This document shows, piece after piece, positions 23,721-34,620 of a stretch of DNA of 64,000 bases (positions are counted from its first letter, which is position 1; every line of letters starts with the position of its first letter). The position numbers and the translations under genes are program-made. The notes beneath the pieces are model-generated. The model had not been told where the DNA came from. It did no database searches and saw only the letters and a list, made by a program, of their open reading frames with translations. The DNA is taken from NCBI RefSeq assembly GCF_021869535.1, contig NW_026262648.1, forward strand, positions 868,001-932,000, written 5' to 3'. The stretch is from Mytilus californianus (taxonomy: Eukaryota > Mollusca > Bivalvia > Mytilida > Mytilidae).

Positions 23721-24799
23721 GTTTATTGATTGACATAATAACAATATAAGATGTCGGCACGAAACGTAGAAAATGCATCACATTTTCCCCGTTTCAAAGA
23801 CGTATCCTTATACCGTTATTATGTCAATTAAAAACACTAAGTCTAGTATTGTCTATTTATTGACCAAATAATCATCTCCAAAAAACGTAAATGACCAGGA
23901 ACGAAGCTAATTTCTAAATTGGTGTGGGGATAAAGTTTTAGAACTATGACATGATGATGTAAGAATATCAGATATACATGATATATACAATGTATGTATA
24001 ATGTGACATTATCAATCATAACCAGAATTCATATCCTTGTTTGTTCTAATCTTTATTTGATGTACTGACTTTGATCTGTATCACCATTGTGTTTCAGTTT
24101 AGTAAACATGCTGTTTGTTGAACGTGAATTCATTGATTTCGATAAGCCCGATTCTACCATTTTGAAGGCTATAGACCCACAATTAACTTCCTCTATTTGT
24201 AATTCATAAGGTTTTGTCACATTTTAAAAATCCCATTACCGATTTCTGCAAATTTTTTGGGATGTGAAATGTATAGTACAAGTCCCAAAATTGATCCGAA
24301 ATTTGAAAAAAGGACACTGATCGACCCAGTTGACTAAGTAAGCCATTACACATCCTTACATGTATAGACAAGGCAAGAAATTTTCCGAAAACTGTAAATA
24401 TTACCTTTTTGCACCGGGCCTAACCACTGAACAGTTTAAATAAAGCATACAAAAGATTGTTTTAACTCACTTCTTTCATTTCCAGCTCACAAAAACGTTT
24501 AAATTAATGAAAAAGGGAAAGAAAAAAATTAAGAAATAATACACTCTGATTATCGGAACTATATGGACAACGAAAATATTGGTTATTAATTGTGATCCTA
24601 GGCCAGTACCCAATCGATTCATCATATATGATTACACAAAAACTATTTATAGTACATGTATACTAAAATTTAAGAGCTTTTAATAATGACCGCTTTGGTA
24701 AATTTTTGGTAATTATATCAATAAAGAAAAAGCAGGACTATCAAAATGCTAACACACGTAAAGCTATGATATACAACATTGTGTCTTTTTCACTTTCAG
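23721..24799. other. Remainder of the C1q intron
   Basis: AT-rich, no coding or repeat signal I recognise. It ends in a polypyrimidine tract and CACTTTCAG acceptor at 24791-24799. Confidence 0.55.
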
Positions 24800-25179
24800 A
24801 AATGAAGCCTGCTTTCTTTGTAACGTTAAAGGCCAATCAAAACCTTGGAAAAAATGCCGTGTTAAAATTTTCAAACGTAGGTACCAATATTGGAAGTGGT
24901 TATGATGTTAACACGGGCATTTTTAGAGCACCAAAGTTGGGTGTTTATGAGTTCTCCGCAAATTTCATTTCAAACGGAGCCAACTGGCTTGAACTACAAT
25001 TAATGAAGAATGAACATGTCATCGCTAGGGGTCATTGTGCAAAGACACACGGCGTTGCTGGAACAATTCAAGTAATACTGGAACTACAGAAAGGTGACAC
25101 GATATATCTAAAACATCCGCGAGATTCCGGATCGATTTACGGTTACGATTACTCAATGTTTTCTGAACACATGCTTTGA
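24800..25179 (+). CDS. C1q-domain exon (intact), second exon of the coiled-coil C1q gene
   Basis: From the acceptor, the frame codes a complete C1q globular head of about 125 residues. Strand landmarks in order: PAFFVTLKANQNLG, AVLKFSNVGTNIG, YDVNTGIFRAPKLGVYEFSA, LELQLMKNEHVIARGH, TIQVILELQKGDTIYLKHP, YSMFSEHML, then TGA at 25177-25179. The jelly-roll Gly-Val-Tyr and the paired hydrophobic strands are kept, but the usual FSGH end reads FSEH. It should be secreted and form trimers through this head, binding microbial or self ligands as other mussel C1q proteins do (family knowledge). The longer frame from 24706 reads intron and should not be used. Confidence 0.92.
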
Positions 25180-25452
25180 TGAGAATTAAAACTGATTGAT
25201 ACCATGGTGTTGCGCATGTATCTGTTTTACCCGCCTTAAAGATAACGCGTTGGTACTGGCATGATTTGAATGAAAATCGATCTTGCATTGAATGTCATGT
25301 TTAATCTTTTGAATTATGAAATTGTTTGAAAAAGGAGGATGCATCATTCTCAGACAAATTTTATTATACTATGTTTTTTGTCAATGCCTGTCTAATGTAG
25401 TGCCCTTGAGCATTTTATAATTTCGACTTCAAACTGTTTGTCTCGATCTATT

Positions 25453-25458
25453 AATAAA
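25453..25458 (+). terminator. Poly(A) signal of the C1q gene
   Basis: AATAAA 274 bases after the stop codon. No better signal lies between. Confidence 0.45.
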
Positions 25459-26248
25459 GATTAAACTAAATCTAAAACAATTAGGTTGTCTCATTTCAAT
25501 CTCGATATTTATCATTTTAAAGTAGGAACTCAGAAATGTCAACTTTGAACTGAAAAATGTCAAGTTGGAAGTAAGAAATATCAAAATGGAAAATGAAAAT
25601 TTTACAATTATAGTATGTACCTACCAATCTTTCGATTTAAACCGTTTATATTCATATATTATCAAACTATTCCTTTGTTTCGTATACATTTGTACGTTAA
25701 TTCATCAAGACCAGTATAGACCACACTTGTTTTTAATTCCTTATTTATAATGTGTTTTTACTGTGCATCATTATCACTTTCACTTGCGAGGGGGGTCTTC
25801 TTTTCCCTGAAAAGGTCAATAATTTGCAAAATGTGTGATAATTCTTGTTGTATGAATATGGTCGTTCGATTGCTTAGGGACAAATACTCACAATTTATGT
25901 TTCTCTGATGTATTCTGTATGTGGTTCAATATATTTTGTGTATATACATGTACTGATGAGCATTATCTGCTTAAAGAAATAAATAACTGAATTGCATTGA
26001 AACATCTTGACAAACTAGTACATTATAATTAACACTTACATTAAATACATTCTGTAAATATCTGTTATGTTTAATCTTTTGAATTAACGCATTTTGAGAT
26101 TAACACATTTATTATGTAATATCAATAAATTGTCTTGACAAACCACATGTGTAGTTGTTCTTTGCGGAATTAATGGATGGAGTCAAATCATAAATTAAAA
26201 AAACTAACTACTAGCGAAGATATCCTAGTAACAAATAGTAGGTCACCT
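25459..26248. other. No recognised gene
   Basis: AT-rich 3' flank of the C1q gene. A 61-codon frame has no support. Confidence 0.5.
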
Positions 26249-26422
26249 ATACACCTTATCGCTATTCCCGCTTGACCCGAGAATCTGTCCCGCTTGAACT
26301 TTTGACGTCATACAACAATCATTTTTCCATTGTGGCGTCAGATATTTTCTATTATGACGTCAAAATTGTACGGGAACTTTTGTGATGTCCAGTAATGGCG
26401 GACAAATAGCGATGAGGTGTAT
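26249..26422. mobile_element. MITE with TA-bounded 18-bp terminal inverted repeats
   Basis: Arms ATACACCTTATCGCTATT (26249-26266) and AATAGCGATGAGGTGTAT (26405-26422) pair with one mismatch; the ends CACC...GGTG are flanked by TA on both sides, as in Tc1/mariner-type insertions. 174 bases, no coding. Inside are two perfect TGACGTCA palindromes (26303-26310, 26355-26362) and two near copies. The homologous flank at about 13.18 kb, after GGTCACCTATA, lacks the insertion. Confidence 0.75.
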
Positions 26423-29400
26423 TGTATACTCCATATTGATACCAGTACAAATAAATAAACTCATCATAGATATCAGTCTTTAAATGTGTTTAATACCTGC
26501 AATAGCTTTACATGTTTAATATAGGTTCTTCTAACATCTTAGTGTCCCTTTATTTCCATGTGACGTCTTATCTAATACGACGATTAAGATGAAATTATGT
26601 AAAAATTTAAATACAGATGTCAAATTTTTTATCAATTTATCAGGTCCGTTGGTCATTGCAATGAACAAGTACTATTTCAGGAATCGGAATGGCATAAAAA
26701 TATAATTTAAGAGTTAAGGGGGTACACAACATTATACCCCCCCAAAAAACCTGTCGTTTAATTGTTCTTGTTTTTCTCTTATTGATACTCTAGGCCTAGC
26801 TAAACATCTTATACAAATTTCAAAAGATTTGAACCATTGGTTTAAAAGATTTGGCACTTCAAATATGGCATCTTTAACATGCTAATATCGGCCAAGCTTG
26901 GAAGTTTCAGAAATATGGATGTAGGGGATAATATGTTAATATTTAAAAAAATGAATCCTAAATTGACAATAGCATAGTTTATAGTTATAACTGAGGCGAA
27001 TTTAAATTCACCGATACACTTTGCTTTTTATTCTGGAGTTAAATTTTTGTCCGAACTAAAAAAGGGGGTCTCAGATTCTGCCCCTAAAAATGACTATGAC
27101 GGGTCAATTATTTGAAGAAGAAACATTTTTTTTTTTTTTTAGTCTGTTATTCTAGCAAAAATTTATAAAAATTTATCCACCAGATTTTTTTCTCTTAAAG
27201 TTTAAAATATATTTCCCCACCCTCAATAAATAAGAGCAAGATCCAATCTGACAGTACATATGGGCCATACATTTTGTGTCTTTTGATCTAGGCCTTAGAT
27301 ATTTGCCATGTGGATGTATTTTGTATATTGATATTTGTCTTTTTATTCGTGTTTGTTGCCCCTTTTTTCGATCTTTGATTTTTACTTTTGATATCTTCTC
27401 CAATTTTTTTCACCTCTATAGGTATTTGGTATTTTTTGTAAATTTATCAAAGAAAATTATGTTTGCCATTTTTATTTTGGGCATGCACTTATTGTTTTTG
27501 ATGACCTTCTTTGTGTGTTCCCTTTTCCCTACCAAGATCGGTTATAAAACTGTCAATAGGTTCCAAAGTTCGAAATTGCACAGAGTGTAGGAAATAACAG
27601 AGAATTTCAATGATCTGCCGTAAATTGTATTTCCACATACATACCAACACACAAAATGGCCAAAAAGCGTCTCCTCTGAAACAAGTAAGCCGACTGCTTT
27701 TTTGAGTTATTGCCCTTGAACAATTAATGACGATTGTTACTAAAGTTTTCGGTTTTGACTAAAACCTATAATGGAAAAAGTGAACCTGTAAACTATAAAA
27801 AAGACTGTAGGACAAAGTTTACAAGTGAGTGAACATGTTTGAAATCATCAGTTTCTTAATAGAGTTCATGTCCTGTTATGCCGATTTTTTAAAACTGATA
27901 TACTACTGTTGCCTTTATTTATCCATTTGAGGATTTATTTCTAATTAAAGTAGGCTGCAAAATTACCGTTTCAATTCGACACAAATAATGACTGAAATGA
28001 CCTTTTTCGAAACAAAAGGTAACATTACCTTTAAATCATTATTTAAACAAAACTAGATATTTCCGGTTATTTGCAATTTCTCCAAAAACAGTACATAAAT
28101 GCTTACCTAGTATGAAATAAAAAGATGAAAGATATTATAGTTACATTCGAATTAATTTAAAGACAAAATTAAATATTAAGCAGAATCCAAGTAATGCTGA
28201 TAAAACCAGTTCTCTCAATATCAAATATAGCAACAGATTTTTTTCTAAAATTGGAATTGTTAAGGCCGGACTAATTCCTGTGCAATTGGCTGACTGTTTC
28301 AATAAAAATCTTTTACAATTTCCTGCTTCATTGGTTTCAAATTTCTTCGTGGTTTCGTTAAAGCGTGCTGGGGTGTTGGGTTTCTTTAAAACCAAATAAT
28401 TGCTGTTTCTCCTCTAAACACGCGGCATATAGGGCGTTTGAACAAAAAGAAGCCGTCGCTGAGTCAGAATAATGTGTCCGGATAGGATGTATATCTTCTT
28501 GCCCACTGTTACCTTGTGAGGTAGCTATATATATAGCAAGTACAAATTTGGCCATCTCAGTGTAGAGTTGATATTCCTGTAACTACAACAATGTTCTAGT
28601 GCTGATATGCGTGAAAATCCATCCGTCGATAACATTGTAAAATCGTTTACTATCTATTTCGAGAATTTGAAATGCTTTGAAAATGTTAATCGTTACGAGT
28701 CAGATAGCGGTTACTTTTTGCGTTGTGAGAATTTATCAACTGATGATCACAGTTCAATATTTTTTTTTTATTTTCTTAAATGTAATTCCATTGATGTATG
28801 CCTACATTTGTTTAATATACTTACATATCACATTAGACAAAAACTGATTTTTTTATATACTTCGACAGTTAATTAGGATCTGGATTGAGTCTTAATTCTT
28901 TATTTTTTTAAATTATTTTCCATTATCATATTAATTCTCTATTCATTGCTCTTTCGCCACTCTAAATCAGCAGTTTCTGAAAAAAATATATATCCTGAAA
29001 TGGAAATTCATAATGTGTTTTACAAAAGTCAAACCATCGGGCTGTGTTGCATATTTTCAACATTTGTATCCATTGAATTTCTAAGAATTTATATTTATAC
29101 TAAATTTCTGTACAACCCCTCCCTTTACACACAGTTTTCATTAAAATTCTACTTGACTGCTATCCAAAACTATTTAAAGTTGTAAAATTCCAAAGTTGTG
29201 TCTCTTTCGGATTAAACATTGAGATCATGTCTACGAACCAGTCAAACAACAACATTATATGTATATGAATATTGAATATCTGCCCAGAAGGTGTAATACC
29301 ACCATTGATTTTCCCCTATTAGTCTTTGTTAAATTTGCACTTTTCAAAAAATTGTGCAGAATTTATCTTTGTTTCAAATAAAGAAATACTTGGCATGAGT

Positions 29401-30049
29401 AAAGTTTTATCCTGTCCAGTACTATAGAAAAAAATTCACATAACATTTCATTGCATATAAGAAATAACCATCACTGGAAGTTAACCAATCAAATTTTCCC
29501 CCTTTTTTAACCTGTGTACAAGCTTTAGTAACCATATAACCTCAAGTTTCCAAAATATTCTATAGAAACCCCAAATAAAAAGAAATAATGGTTGTTTGAA
29601 ATACCCAAGATATATGTTTATGACCCAGAAATGTTTTACTGCAATGAAATATAGGATCAATTACCTACAACTGTCAAATTCAAGGGAATATTTGTTTCGA
29701 CCTATTTTTGTATGCAACCGGATGTGACGTACTATGAATTGGTGGTATTATACCAAAAGAGGTGAGATTTTTGAATCAGATGTATATACAAAGTGCTACA
29801 TACATGCCATTAGTGTATCAGAATAAAAAAATGAAACTCCCCATACACATCATTTTAATGAAATGTTATCCGAATTTGAAGGGAATTTGAAAAAAACCTT
29901 CAGCTGAACAGAGGTAATTCGTATGACGTCATATTTTGACATGTAGCCTGTCCTATGAGAATAAGATATTATGTTCGTATCAAATGCACAATTTGCCAAA
30001 AAGTGGTCAGAAAATGCCATGTTAGAATTTTTAGGAAAATTTAAATTTT
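26423..30049. other. Long stretch without a recognised gene
   Basis: 26480-26710 is homologous to 13190-13430. The rest is AT-rich and stop-rich. Open frames at 27276-27590 and, on the minus strand, 28141-28555 (two overlapping frames sharing a point near 28380) have no domain I recognise; the second pair could be an old frameshifted coding relic. A fragment with ACTACTGTTGCCTTTATTT at 27900 belongs to the repeat family at 62.4 kb. Confidence 0.5.
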
Positions 30050-30310
30050 ATCGTCTGAATATGCATGAATTCTGCCACTAAATAAAGGCAACAGTAGTAT
30101 ACCGCTGTTCGAAATTCATTTATCGATCGAAAAAAAAACAAATCCGGGTAACAAACTAAAATTGAGGGAAACACATCAAATATAAGAGGAGAACTACGGC
30201 ACAACAGAAACCCAACATTAAAATGTACACACACAGAAACGAACTATAATATGACAATGGCCATTTTCCCGACTTGGTACAGGACATTTTAAGAAAAAAA
30301 TGGTGGGTTG
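30050..30310 (-). repeat. Dispersed repeat, AACCCGGATTTG family
   Basis: Minus-strand copy of the family best seen at 62440-62770: ACAGTAGTATACCGCTGTTC at 30089, CAAATCCGGGT at about 30140, then the CGACTTGGTACAGG block near 30270. No coding frame. Confidence 0.6.
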
Positions 30311-30479
30311 AACCTGGTTTTGTGACTAGCCAAACCTCCCGCTTTTATGGCAATGTTAAATATAACATTAAAATGACAACATTACATGACAGGTCTACAA
30401 TACAAATAAATGGGAGAACATATAGGACAGAGAAACATACGAATAATAGCTAACAAAAGGTACCAGGTTAAAAATTTAA

Positions 30480-30660
30480 TACGCAAGACGCGCGTTTCGT
30501 CCACACAAGACTAACCAGTGACGCTCAGATCAAAAAAGTACGAAAGCCAAAACAAGTACAAAGTTGAAGAGCATTGAGGACCAAAAGTTCCAAAGAGTTG
30601 TGCCAAATACGGCTAAGGTTATATGTCTGGGATAAGAAAATCCTTAGTATTTAGAATAAT
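30480..30660 (-). repeat. Retrozyme-family fragment
   Basis: Reverse strand reads CTGAGCGTCACTGGTTAG, then GAC, GAAA and CGCGCGTCTTGCGTATTAA, with the CTCAATGCTC block upstream. The core box CTGATGA is changed to CTGGTTA, so self-cleavage is unlikely. Confidence 0.55.
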
Positions 30661-31337
30661 TCATACTTTTACAAACAGTAAATTTATAAAAATGACTATA
30701 TAATAGATATACATGATAACACCGAAGTGGTGACTAACTACAGAATAAAAATGGATACATAAAAAAACATAAACCAGCACATAAAATATCCCAGCCGAGT
30801 AAGCCAAAGAGATCAACGCAAAAAAAAAAAGGTGACGTCACATTTGAATTTCTGAAATTTCCCCAAAATAGGATAGAATTAGGATAGAATTCAAGATTTG
30901 GTTTATAATACTCATATAACATTTATCAATAACAATGAAAATTACAATACTAATTAATATAAAATGTGGTAGTAATTAAATAATTAATAGTACTATCTAC
31001 CTATGTCGGTGTTTCTTCTAAATCAAACTGTAAACCAAATATATCGTATAAATTTAGTTGACCCAAACTAAAATCTAATTAATGAAGTGGATGATTAATT
31101 ATCTTTACCATAACACACGAATACAACAGAACAAAAAATTAGATTTACAATTACAAATGATAAGACATTTGACAAAATCCGATGAGAATAACAAATATAA
31201 CATCAAAACTAAATACATGAATTTTGGATAGAAAAGTACCGTGACACGTTTAATAGCAATGCGAATTCACACTCAGCAAAACAGTCACAATCGGGAATAA
31301 GTCACGTTTGGTAATTAAAAGATGAGACGACGTAATG

Positions 31338-31868
31338 TCAAACCACAATGTAACACGTGGTAAAAATGTCCTTAGTTAGTTTATACAAAGACACATTGTA
31401 TGGATCGACCAATTCGTGATGGTGTCCGTAAAATTTACGGAGTGTCATTTTAAATCTGTCCTCATAACTTTGTTGGAGCAGTTTCTGCGTTAGGAGCACA
31501 CTCCTGTATATGAAGTCCGTATAGTGTGAACATGCACGAGCATAACGTATCAACTGAGATACATGTATGTAAACACCATACGAAGGGGCAGAGGGTATGT
31601 TACTGCTAAATATTGGGAAATTGATAATTGGGAAGTTGAAATCGTCCCGTTTATCATAGATTTTCGTGTGAAGTCGTCCATCTGTGTCAATATTAAGGAA
31701 AAGATCAAGGTATGAAGCAGTCCTTCTAGTATCAGTAGTATCCTTAATTTCAAGTTCACTGGGATATATGAGATTTGAGTATTGGCTGGAGTATGGGTTA
31801 TTCAATGATAGGACATCATCAATATATTGGAAAGTAAAATTAAATAATTTCGCAAAAAGTCAAGCACA
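31338..31868 (-). pseudogene. Penelope-like reverse transcriptase, C-terminal fragment
   Basis: A 155-codon minus frame begins after a frameshift in the catalytic region (reverse strand FQYIDDVLSLNN, about 31840-31795, has the Y-x-DD box) and continues through YPSELEIKD, YDKRDDFNFPI and LIRYARACSHYTDFI to KFYGHHHELVDPYNVS. These are the thumb and C-terminal landmarks of the PLE reverse transcriptases common in bivalves, and parallel 48670-49200. The rest of the element upstream is missing (5' truncation near 31870). It is a dead retrotransposon piece. Confidence 0.88.
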
Positions 31869-31924
31869 ATCAATCAATACATGTTGATTGGTTTTGTTTT
31901 TACAGAATAATGGATCAAAATATA

Positions 31925-32040
31925 GTGAGAGAATGTGGTATGATTGCCAATGAGACAACTCTCCACTAAAGACCAAATGACATAGAAGTTAGTAAGCTTA
32001 TGTATCCGTACGGCGTTCAATAATACAATTTATCAATACC
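31925..32040 (-). repeat. Penelope-like 3' end fragment
   Basis: Contains GCCAATGAGACAACTCTCCA, the end block that closes the Naiad 3' region at 47.2 kb. Short and truncated. Confidence 0.6.
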
Positions 32041-32970
32041 AACAAACAAATAAATCAATCACTCAATCACGTCATCATCAACAATCGATATCTGTATGGT
32101 ATCTTCGATAACCTAGACAGCCATTCATATTTGGGTTAATTAACATATGTCTGCATCATGGACAGAAAATATACTATTTACAAGGTGGAGAAGCAAATTC
32201 CACTAATAAGCAAGTTCATGAGTAAATCACTAGCTCTTTGGTACATGCTTTAGATATTTGATTGTCTATGTTTAAATCGATTATAAGTACGGTGACAAAT
32301 AAGGTAATTTTTGAAATGTAATGGACCGAAATACCTCACGGCTAATTATGGTCATATTTTTAAGATATATATGTTACCCTTTGATTAAGACATGTCGTAC
32401 AGTGCCAAAGGGATGCCAAAATTTTTGAAAACTGTGGTTAAATGTCAAAAGGGGGATTTAAAAAATCGCATTTTTGGGGATATTTTGGACAATTTCTCGG
32501 CAGTCCCTCATGATAAGTGAGTGAAAAATGTCTATGAAATCATGCCCTGGGAATGTTGCACAAAACTTAGCTTGTCATATTTATGCGAGATTGACGGAGA
32601 CTAGTGATGAATGCTTTTGCAACCAACATGGAAGAAAATTATAAAGAATATCTTTATCTACAGAAATTATCGACAAAAAATATTTATATTTAATATTTAG
32701 CTTTGTAATTATACATAACAACATATAAAGATATTGTTTAGAAAGTGTTTTAAACATGCCATGAAGCACAAAGGAGAAAACAGTACAGAATGGTTAACAC
32801 CCGGTCCATTATTCAATGAAAAAATGATGAAATTCATTATTATTTTTTTAAACCCAAAAGTATGTTGGAACTATAACAATTATCTTTGTGGATAAATGTC
32901 AGCATGAACACAATAGTATATGCATTTCATTTTATGTTAATATGTCAATCAGTACGAGAGTAATATCATA
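32041..32970. other. No recognised gene
   Basis: AT-rich sequence without a supported frame or repeat. Confidence 0.55.
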
Positions 32971-33300
32971 TTGAAAATGTGTATCCTCCTTTTTATAAAA
33001 CAACACCGACAAAAAAATGAAATAAAGAGAATACTCTTGACCAAAACGATTTTAAAGCACGATATCTATGAAATAAACACGATTCACAGAGATTATGATG
33101 AAAATGAAGATATAGGTGTATATTTATGTTACACTATGCGATACACACGTCTATTTGAAGTAATAACGGAAATTAAAGGACAAACATGTATCGATTCGAT
33201 GTCATGTTATACTTTCAAAATATTCGACAAAGTCTTCAGTTTGTTTACAAGCACACCAACCACGTCAAGATCGGATACCACTGTCGTTTTTTTTTTTTAA
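32971..33300 (+). other. Possible immunoglobulin-fold exon relic
   Basis: A 109-codon frame includes ENEDIGVYLCY at about 33101-33133, close to the D-x-G-x-Y-x-C signature of the F strand of V-type Ig domains. Before it, KHDIYEINTI could be the preceding strand. I see neither a signal peptide nor a clear acceptor or donor, the first Cys of the fold is not evident, and the frame ends in a T run. It could be one exon of a larger gene or chance. Confidence 0.25.
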
Positions 33301-33469
33301 TTATTTAAAAAAAAAATGTTGTTAAGAGATAGGGAATATCCCATCTATACGTCAAGTAAAAGCCACTAGCAGCAAACACATGAAATATGGGGCATTGAGA
33401 TTAAAACTTAAAATCCTCATCCTTAGATAGCGCTGTTTTCACTCTCAGTTTATTAAGATTAGCATGTAC

Positions 33470-34620
33470 TGATTAAGCCATGCTTTTGGGGTCATATAGA
33501 TCAGCGATAAATTGTCTTCCGACTCAAATAGATGTTTTAATATCAGAACAAGCTAGATTTGTCAAACTACGTGTTGTTTCAACGCCTTATATACCGTCTT
33601 TTTGCCAATTTCGAAAAAAGAAGACGTCGTGTCGCATCCCATTAGAGTGTGAGCAGCTGAAAGTGTGCTAGACATCACTGGTTCAGTAACATTGCATATG
33701 TCATGTACAGGTATAAACTGTCTTGCGTCTTTGGTTGAGGAAACGTGTCAGAAATTTTCTAAACTAACTGTACGACGTGCAAATGTCATGTGAATGTAAA
33801 GTTTCAAGAAGATTTTTCGAACCCTTTTGATGATGCAGCTGAAGAGCCAATGCCAAATTAAAACGGGTGTACTGGTTATCATGCAGAGATATCACACACT
33901 CAGCTAAAGCAATACATTTCCGTAGAGTATCACATTGGAGTGAATTGTAATCATTCTTCTTATGAAAACAATTGTCATATATTCACCAGACAAGAAAGTT
34001 TATCAAAGAGGTAGGTATAAATTGTACATGTTGTAAGGCTGTAGGGATAAAAACTTCTGAAGTAGATGGATAATATTCAGGCTATATTCCGCGCAATCGT
34101 AAACTGCTTCTCAAACTTTTTGACGCACGATGAAGGGTCAAGTCTTCCTGATGTATTGAATCATTTACACAACTTCTTCCCATCTATGAAAATTTTCGGT
34201 TTTAAACAAATGACACCGCAAATAGCCTCAGAAACACTGATTGACCTGCTGAAAATCATATTGGATTTGCCCTGTCCTCTTTGAGTCTGAACAGCAATTT
34301 TAACACCGTAGTGATTTTTTAGTTTGTGTTGCAGTTTAGCAGGTTTATATTTACTTCTTATTTCTTGTGGAAGGAACAGTATGTATTTAGTAAACGCAAC
34401 AACGAAAATGCTTTATTTTTTACAAAAAATATCATCTTGTAGACTTTCTGTTAAGTTTTGGAAAGCAACGTCATTCTCCGAATAATTTGAAGCATCATAA
34501 TCAAGTTCCTTTATCCAGTTCAGCATGTAGTTAGCAACGCATGCTGAATGCTATCGTGCTTGTCCTTGAAGTTATCTATAGAGAGTACTAGTCTAGTAAA
34601 CTTACCATTGGAAAGTCAAA
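33470..34620 (-). pseudogene. Old coding relic of an unnamed repeated invertebrate protein
   Basis: The minus strand reads, in several broken frames, peptides that look like one protein: NWIKELDYDASNYSE (about 34510), PQEIRSKYKPAKLQHKLKNH and QTQRGQGKSN (34370-34260), and HTLMGCDTTSSFFEIGKKT (about 33645-33590). I recall the last motif and the RGQGKSN motif from hypothetical proteins found in many copies in mollusc and cnidarian genomes, but cannot name a function. Multiple stops and shifts; not functional. Confidence 0.4.

Noticed and set aside
27276..27590. 104-codon hydrophobic frame
   Set aside because: Phe/Ile/Leu-rich composition is expected from T-rich DNA; the frame has no clear topology or neighbours.
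28141..28555. Two overlapping minus-strand frames that could be one frameshifted gene
   Set aside because: No recognised domain and no splice sites I trust; left as unassigned.
32971..33300. Functional immunoglobulin-domain gene
   Set aside because: Only the D-x-G-x-Y-x-C motif is seen; the first Cys, signal peptide and splice sites are missing. Kept only as a low-confidence relic.
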